Positions 7,933 through 11,399 of a stretch of 11,399 nt of DNA are shown in pieces. This stretch comes from Rhodospirillales bacterium (GTDB taxonomy: Bacteria; Pseudomonadota; Alphaproteobacteria; SMXQ01). Numbering within the stretch: the first letter of the stretch is position 1; each line of letters opens with the position of its first letter. The stretch covers positions 1 through 11,399 of the forward strand of contig JAHEKA010000036.1 in the NCBI GenBank assembly GCA_024638585.1, read 5' to 3'. Both the position numbers and the translations under genes were made by a program. The notes under the pieces are model-generated. The model searched no databases, was not told the DNA's origin, and worked only from the letters and a program-made list of their open reading frames with translations.

Positions 7933-7942
7933 CAGCGGTGCC

Positions 7943-8965
7943 TCAAGACATCGGCTCGGCGAGCTTGTCGATCACCTGGTCCATGGTGATCCCTTCCGCC
8001 CGGGCCGCGAAGGTCAGTGCCATGCGATGGCGCAAAACCGGATGGGCAAGGGCGATGACATCGTCCACCGAAGGGGCGAGCCGTCCCTCGAGCACCGCCC
8101 GCGCCCGGCAGGCCAGCATCAGTGCCTGGCTGGCGCGCGGGCCCGGGCCCCAGGCCACGGTGTCGTCGATCTCGGCATTGCCCTCACCGGGCCGGCCTGC
8201 CCGGACCAGGTCAAGGATGGCATCGACCACCGAATCGCCAACCGGCATGCGCCGCACCAGACGTTGGGCGGCCATCAGCTCCTCCCCGTTGAGGACTTGG
8301 GGGGCCTCGCCCTCCGCCGCCCCGGTCGTGGCCAGAAGCATCGTGCGTTCGGCCTCCTCATCGGGATAGGTGACGTCGATCTGCAACAGGAAACGGTCAA
8401 GCTGCGCTTCCGGCAGCGGATAGGTGCCTTCCTGTTCCAGCGGATTCTGGGTGGCCAGGACATGGAACGGCCGGGGCAGATCGTGAGAGATGCCGGCGAC
8501 CGCCACCGAGCGCTCCTGCATCGCCTGCAGAAGGGCCGACTGGGTGCGGGGGCTCGCGCGGTTGATCTCGTCGGCCATCAAGAGCTGGCAGAACACCGGA
8601 CCACGGATGAACCGGAAGCTGCGGTTGCCGGTATCGGATTCTTCCAGCACCTCGGACCCCAGGATATCCGCGGGCATCAGGTCAGGCGTGAACTGGATGC
8701 GTTTGTCCTCAAGCCCCAGCACGCTGCCCAGCGTTTGCACCAGGCGCGTCTTGGCGAGGCCGGGGACGCCGATCAACAAGCCGTGGCCGCCGGCCAGGAT
8801 GGTGATCAGGGTTTCGTCGACGACCTCCTTCTGGCCGAAGATCATCTTGCCGATGGCATTGCGCACGTCTTGCAGACGTCCGCCCAGGGATTCGATATCA
8901 GCGGCGAGACGGCTGGTCTCTTCCGTGCCAGCCGGCTGATCCGGATTGCTGTCGGTAGCGGTCAC
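7943..8965 (-). CDS. MoxR family AAA+ ATPase
   Basis: This 340-residue cytoplasmic AAA+ ATPase of the MoxR family is the usual length. Walker A is GVPGLAKT (66-73, Lys72), Walker B is LLMADEIN (128-135, Asp132-Glu133), and sensor 1 is ATQNP (Asn174). The arginine-finger region has EAQLDRF (186-192), and the C-terminal lid has GPGPRASQAL. The region IFGQKEVVDETLITILAGGHGLL (in parts, 42-64) is characteristic. MoxR ATPases work with VWA-domain proteins as chaperone-like complexes that insert metal cofactors or activate target complexes. The start is GTG at 8965, with AAGGGG 6 nt upstream at 8972-8977; an ATG at 8970 is out of frame and stops after two codons. It is first in the minus-strand cluster. 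An upstream in-frame reading is interrupted by a TGA (see the leader frame at 8993-9079). Confidence 0.94.
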   Translation of the reverse strand: MTATDSNPDQPAGTEETSRLAADIESLGGRLQDVRNAIGKMIFGQKEVVDETLITILAGGHGLLIGVPGLAKTRLVQTLGSVLGLEDKRIQFTPDLMPADILGSEVLEESDTGNRSFRFIRGPVFCQLLMADEINRASPRTQSALLQAMQERSVAVAGISHDLPRPFHVLATQNPLEQEGTYPLPEAQLDRFLLQIDVTYPDEEAERTMLLATTGAAEGEAPQVLNGEELMAAQRLVRRMPVGDSVVDAILDLVRAGRPGEGNAEIDDTVAWGPGPRASQALMLACRARAVLEGRLAPSVDDVIALAHPVLRHRMALTFAARAEGITMDQVIDKLAEPMS

Positions 8966-8971
8966 TTCATT

Positions 8972-8977
8972 CCCCTT
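8972..8977 (-). promoter_or_regulatory. Ribosome binding site deciding the MoxR GTG start
   Basis: The minus strand reads AAGGGG, six bases, then GTG at 8965. This supports the GTG as start. It argues against MoxR translation beginning in the upstream frame. Confidence 0.6.
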
Positions 8978-8992
8978 GTCATATTCCAGGCT

Positions 8993-9079
8993 TCAAAGCT
9001 CAAGCGTCAAAGCCGAGGGGCCTTCGTCGCCATTGGGCGGCTTGTTTTCGACGAACGCACGTTCATCTTCTGACGGCAT
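8993..9079 (-). other. Small leader frame (28 codons) in frame with MoxR, ended by TGA
   Basis: On the minus strand an ATG at 9079 opens MPSEDERAFVENKPPNG..., an acidic 28-codon frame ending LTLEL-TGA at 8995-8993. The TGA is followed by nine sense codons in the same frame, leading directly into the MoxR GTG at 8965. It has no strong ribosome site, and its third-position GC is only moderate. It could be an upstream regulatory frame, a small protein, the remnant of a longer MoxR N-terminus broken by a nonsense change, or chance (one frame in three). Confidence 0.2.
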
Positions 9080-9090
9080 ATCTAGTACCA

Positions 9091-9104
9091 ATCATTATAA
9101 TGAT
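9091..9104. promoter_or_regulatory. Perfect 14-bp AT-rich palindrome with TATAAT on both strands (candidate operator/bidirectional promoter core)
   Basis: ATCATTATAATGAT is its own reverse complement and stands out in a GC-rich window. It contains the consensus -10 hexamer TATAAT on the plus strand (9096-9101) and on the minus strand (9099-9094). An 8-bp palindrome, ATGATCAT (9100-9107), overlaps its right end. A plus start would fall near 9108, 33 nt before the DUF1285 ATG; a minus start near 9087, about 120 nt before MoxR. The -35 regions are poor (plus ACGGCA with a 17-bp spacer, 3/6; CTGACG, 4/6, but with a 20-bp spacer). An operator for a dimeric regulator is as likely as a promoter core. 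It lies between two divergent operons. Confidence 0.5.
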
Positions 9105-9140
9105 CATACGACGAATCGAGGCGCTATTCCTACTTTGGAA

Positions 9141-9647
9141 ATGGGCGAAATTATGGTGAACGACCCGGAAATCTGTATTGCCGGCGAATTTCGTATCGAT
9201 CGTGACGGGATCTGGTACCACGAAGGAGGGCCGATCGGCCGCCCCGACATGGTCAAACTGTTCGCGGGCGTGCTGCGGCGCGATGAAAACGGCGACCACT
9301 GGCTTCAGACTCCGGTGGAAAAAGTGTCCGTTACGGTGGAGGATGCGCCATTCATCGCCGTTGAACTGGCGGCGGAAGGCAGCGGCAGGGGGCGCAGGCT
9401 CAGGTTGCGGACCAATATCGGCGATTGGCTGACCGTGGGGGAGGACCACCCCCTGATCGTGCGCGAAAGTGCCGCCGGGCCGCGTCCGTATGTGGCATTG
9501 GCCGATGGGCTGGAAGCGCGCCTTTCGCGGCCGGTCTACTACCAGCTTGCCGATCTGGCGGAGCCGGGCCCCGGTCCCGGCCCCGGGGTGTGGAGCGCGG
9601 GCTGCTTTTTCCCTCTGGTGGCGCCCGGTGCGGAGGCAGGCCCATGA
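9141..9647 (+). CDS. DUF1285 domain-containing protein
   Basis: This soluble 168-residue protein of unknown function belongs to the DUF1285 family. Landmarks are GEFRIDRDGIWYHEGGPIGR near the N-terminus (about 15-34), MVKLFAGVLRRDENGDHWL (37-55), TPVEKVSVTVEDAPFIAVEL (57-76), RPVYYQL and the closing GVWSAGCFFPL. The open frame extends upstream to 8946 but reads through the control region. The family N-terminus begins just after the ATG at 9141, and an ATG at 9153 is an alternative; neither has a strong ribosome site. A Pro-Gly repeat (9564-9587) precedes the last motif. It is the first gene of the plus cluster, and its stop overlaps the Nudix start by 4 bp (ATGA), indicating coupled translation. 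In alphaproteobacteria it commonly neighbours MoxR and Nudix genes. Family is firm; function is unknown. Confidence 0.87.
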   Translation: MGEIMVNDPEICIAGEFRIDRDGIWYHEGGPIGRPDMVKLFAGVLRRDENGDHWLQTPVEKVSVTVEDAPFIAVELAAEGSGRGRRLRLRTNIGDWLTVGEDHPLIVRESAAGPRPYVALADGLEARLSRPVYYQLADLAEPGPGPGPGVWSAGCFFPLVAPGAEAGP

Positions 9648-10306
9648 CCGCGGGCGGCTCGACCGACCTGCGCCGCAGGCTCGGTGCCGGGCTGCTGGAG
9701 CCCGAGGCGGCCTTCAACGCGCCGGAGTTCACCTTCGGATTCGGGGCCGAGGAGAAGGTCTTGGCGGTGGACCGCCACGGCGACGTGTTCCGCCCCGCCG
9801 CGGTGCTGGTGCCCCTGATCCAGCATGACGACGGGGTGACCGTGCTGCTGACCCAGCGCCACGCCGATCTTCCCGACCACGGGGGTCAGATCAGCTTCCC
9901 CGGCGGCCGTCTGGAGGAAGGCGACGACGGCGCGGTGGGGGCGGCCCTGCGCGAGGCCGAGGAGGAAGTCGGGTTGAGGCCGGAAGACGTCACCGTCATC
10001 GGTGCGCTGGAAACCCGGGGGACGATCTCCAATTACCGTGTGACCCCGATCATCGGCCTGGCGGCCCCTTTCTATCCGGTCCCCCAGGCCGAGGAAGTCG
10101 CGGAAATTTTCGAGGTCCCGCTGCCTTTCGTCCTAGATCCCGCCAACCACCGCTTCCTGGAGCGCGGTTCCGACGGCCGGTCGCAGGCAACTTACGCCAT
10201 TCCCTACGGCCCATGGTTCATCTTCGGCTTCACCGCCCGTATACTGATCCGTCTGGGGCAGGTGTGGCGCAAAGGTGAAAGCGCTGCCGCGCCTCCGGGG
10301 ATGTAA
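9644..10306 (+). CDS. CoA pyrophosphatase-type Nudix hydrolase (NudL/YeaB-like)
   Basis: This 220-residue Nudix hydrolase of the CoA pyrophosphatase (UPF0035) branch is predicted to cleave CoA and CoA derivatives to 3',5'-ADP and 4'-phosphopantetheine. The CoA signature region is LLTQRHADL (68-76) followed by GGQISFPGG (80-88). The Nudix helix ends REAEEEVGL (103-111) with the metal-binding glutamates; Asp94/Asp95 replace the first Glu, with the same spacing as in E. coli YeaB. The signature normally carries basic residues before HxGQ, but here the sequence is LPDH, which may affect specificity. The start ATG at 9644 has GGAGG at 9632-9636, 7 nt upstream, and overlaps the DUF1285 stop. DUF6111 follows after 12 bp. 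No signal peptide is seen; it acts in the cytoplasm. Family call is strong; the exact substrate is inferred. Confidence 0.88.
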   Translation: MTAGGSTDLRRRLGAGLLEPEAAFNAPEFTFGFGAEEKVLAVDRHGDVFRPAAVLVPLIQHDDGVTVLLTQRHADLPDHGGQISFPGGRLEEGDDGAVGAALREAEEEVGLRPEDVTVIGALETRGTISNYRVTPIIGLAAPFYPVPQAEEVAEIFEVPLPFVLDPANHRFLERGSDGRSQATYAIPYGPWFIFGFTARILIRLGQVWRKGESAAAPPGM

Positions 10307-10318
10307 GGACAGGGGGCC

Positions 10319-10603
10319 ATGGTCAGAGTTTTCTTCGTCTATCTGTTGCCGCTGATGTTGCCGGCCCTGGCCTACCTCGCCTGGTACCGGTTCCAACTGC
10401 GCCGGGTCGAGGCCGGGAGCCGCACCGAACCACTCCCGCCGGTCGGCGACGCCCCGTGGCTGGCGATTGCCGGTGTGGGTGTCGCCCTCGCCTTGATGGT
10501 CGCGGTGGCACTGGCCATTGTCGACGGTAACGCCCCGGCGGGTTCGCGCTATGAACCGCCCCATCTGGAAGACGGGAGAGTGGTTCCCGGACGCCTGCGC
10601 TGA
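10319..10603 (+). CDS. DUF6111-like small membrane protein
   Basis: This 94-residue protein has two predicted membrane helices: near residues 4-22 (VFFVYLLPLMLPALAYLAW) and near 47-69 (WLAIAGVGVALALMVAVALAIV). A basic loop lies between them, and the tail reads RYEPPHLEDGRVVPGRLR. This layout and tail match the DUF6111 family of small alphaproteobacterial proteins encoded between CoA-Nudix and CCA-transferase genes; the name is from memory of the family. The ATG has AAGGA 9 nt upstream at 10305-10309, overlapping the Nudix stop. The CCA gene follows after 18 bp in the same frame. The function is unknown. A wholly chance frame is unlikely given the packing and hydropathy. Confidence 0.78.
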   Translation: MVRVFFVYLLPLMLPALAYLAWYRFQLRRVEAGSRTEPLPPVGDAPWLAIAGVGVALALMVAVALAIVDGNAPAGSRYEPPHLEDGRVVPGRLR

Positions 10604-10621
10604 CGGGCGGCGAGACGCCCC

Positions 10622-11399
10622 GTGGCCGAACAGCGCAGGCTCGATCCCCAGCCCTGGATGAAAACGCCCGCCACGCGGTCAGTGATGGCGGCGCTGACGG
10701 CGCAAGGTGGGGAGGCGCGGTTTGTCGGCGGCTGCGTGCGGGATTCGGTCATCGGCCGGCCGGTCCAGGACATCGACATCGCCACCCATGAGCCACCGGA
10801 CCGGGTGATGGCGTTATTGGATCAGGCCGGGATCAAGGCGATCCCCACTGGGATCGAACATGGCACCGTCACGGCCGTGGTGGGGCCCGATCACTTCGAG
10901 ATCACCACCCTGCGGACCGACGTCAAAACCCACGGACGGCGGGCCGAGGTCGCCTTCACCGACGACTGGTCCGAAGACGCCGCGCGCCGGGACCTGACCA
11001 TCAACGCGCTGTCCCTGACCGAGGACGGTATCCTGCACGATCCTTTCGGAGGGCTCGCGGATCTCGACGCGGGACGGGTGCGGTTCGTCGGCGATGCCGA
11101 AACGCGCATCACAGAAGACGTCCTGCGGGCGCTCCGGTTCTTCCGTTTCTACGCCTATTACGGGCGCCCGCCGATCGATACCGAGGCGCTGGCGGCGGTG
11201 GAAAAGCTGGCCCCGTTATTGCCCAATCTGTCGGGCGAACGCATCTGGGGGGAATTGGTCCGGCTCTTGCGCGCGCCGGATCCGGCGGCGGTTTTCCGGC
11301 TGATGGAGGCGCATGGCATTCTCACCCATTTGTTTCCGGGACGGCGGTGGATCGCGCGCCTCGCCGCCCTCGTGGAGGTGGAAGCCGCGCGGGGGATTG
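10622..11399 (+). CDS. cca: CCA tRNA nucleotidyltransferase / poly(A) polymerase family (partial, cut by right edge)
   Basis: The first 259 codons are present, with no stop before the edge. It is a class II nucleotidyltransferase that adds or repairs the 3'-CCA of tRNA. Motifs in order: FVGGCVRD (34-41) and DIDIAT (50-55), with Asp50 and Asp52 as catalytic metal ligands; ITTLRTD; RRDLTINAL (122-130); HDPFGGLADL; the nucleotide-template motif ITEDVLRALRFFRF, with Glu165, Asp166 and Arg169 fitting EDxxR; and SGERIWGELVRLL. Members run to roughly 400 residues or more, so over a third is missing. The start GTG at 10622 has GGCGAG about 7 nt upstream; the in-frame DUF6111 TGA at 10601 limits extension, and ATG 10658 has no ribosome site. 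CCA-adding versus poly(A) or partial CC/A specificity cannot be settled from sequence. It is fourth in the plus cluster. Confidence 0.93.
   Translation, partial: MAEQRRLDPQPWMKTPATRSVMAALTAQGGEARFVGGCVRDSVIGRPVQDIDIATHEPPDRVMALLDQAGIKAIPTGIEHGTVTAVVGPDHFEITTLRTDVKTHGRRAEVAFTDDWSEDAARRDLTINALSLTEDGILHDPFGGLADLDAGRVRFVGDAETRITEDVLRALRFFRFYAYYGRPPIDTEALAAVEKLAPLLPNLSGERIWGELVRLLRAPDPAAVFRLMEAHGILTHLFPGRRWIARLAALVEVEAARGI

Noticed and set aside
8993..9013. Short direct repeat TCAAAGC at 8993-8999 and 9007-9013 as a regulator site
   Set aside because: Seven-base repeats at 14-bp spacing can arise by chance, and both lie within the leader frame with no other support.
2441..9073. Four very long plus-strand open frames (572, 595, 681 and 435 codons) lying opposite the MoxR cluster
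   Set aside because: They are antisense to genes with clear domain motifs, are rich in Arg, Gly, Gln, Ala and Pro, and show no family motifs. Long antisense frames are expected opposite genes with strong GC bias at the third codon position.
8946..9140. Upstream extension of the DUF1285 frame to 8946
   Set aside because: It would translate the divergent control region and the palindrome, the added residues look non-coding (Ser/Asn/Thr-rich), and the family N-terminus begins after the ATG at 9141.
9063..9449. 128-codon minus-strand frame across the DUF1285 start
   Set aside because: It is antisense to the conserved DUF1285 motifs and spans the control-region palindrome.
1..11399. Mobile element, phage, CRISPR or defence system
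   Set aside because: No transposase, integrase, terminal repeats, regularly spaced repeats or known defence genes were found. MoxR/VWA genes occur in some defence contexts, but this arrangement matches the chromosomal alphaproteobacterial cluster.

Overview
The window is GC-rich, with long antisense open frames of the kind a GC-rich third-position bias produces. Its gene content points to an alphaproteobacterium, most like Rhodospirillales or relatives. This placement is inferred from two gene neighbourhoods I know from that class: MoxR / DUF58 / DUF4159 / large VWA-like membrane protein, and DUF1285 / CoA-type Nudix / DUF6111 / CCA tRNA nucleotidyltransferase. No rRNA, tRNA, CRISPR array, insertion sequence, integrase or phage gene is visible. 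The window looks like chromosomal core or near-core sequence rather than an island.

Layout. (1) 1-92, minus: the possible start of a membrane protein that runs off the left edge (weak call). (2) 93-353: a divergent intergenic region. (3) 354-1325, plus: an endonuclease/exonuclease/phosphatase (EEP) family hydrolase with a TTG start. (4) 1326-1384: a short convergent gap holding two perfect tandem copies of a 14-bp unit. (5) 1385-8965, minus: five genes in one direction. In transcription order these are a MoxR AAA+ ATPase, a DUF58 protein with an intact MIDAS motif, a 950-residue BatA-like/DUF4159 membrane protein, a 709-residue VWA plus glutamine-amidotransferase-like membrane protein, and a DoxX-family membrane protein. 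(6) 8966-9140: the divergent control region, with an AT-rich perfect 14-bp palindrome that places TATAAT on both strands, and a small leader frame in frame with MoxR but separated from it by one TGA. (7) 9141 to the right edge, plus: DUF1285 protein, CoA-pyrophosphatase-type Nudix hydrolase, DUF6111 small membrane protein, and a CCA tRNA nucleotidyltransferase/poly(A) polymerase cut by the window end.

How the genes work together. The minus cluster is an alphaproteobacterial MoxR-VWA system related in architecture to the Bat (aerotolerance) operons. A cytoplasmic AAA+ ATPase is expected to act with a soluble VWA/DUF58 adaptor and two inner-membrane proteins with large soluble parts, probably in maturation, metal-cofactor insertion or quality control of an envelope target. 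The client is unknown. The MIDAS metal site is intact in the DUF58 and 709-residue proteins but decayed in the 950-residue protein, and the amidotransferase-like folds lack an obvious catalytic cysteine. These two large proteins therefore look like scaffolds or ligand sensors rather than enzymes. DoxX lies 45 bp downstream and may be co-transcribed.

The plus cluster combines tRNA 3'-end maturation, CoA/nucleotide housekeeping and two proteins of unknown function, tightly packed and partly translationally coupled. The AT-rich palindrome between the two clusters is the best candidate for a shared control site. I do not see a wholly new system. The most underexplored content is the MoxR-VWA-DUF4159 machine and its divergent control region.
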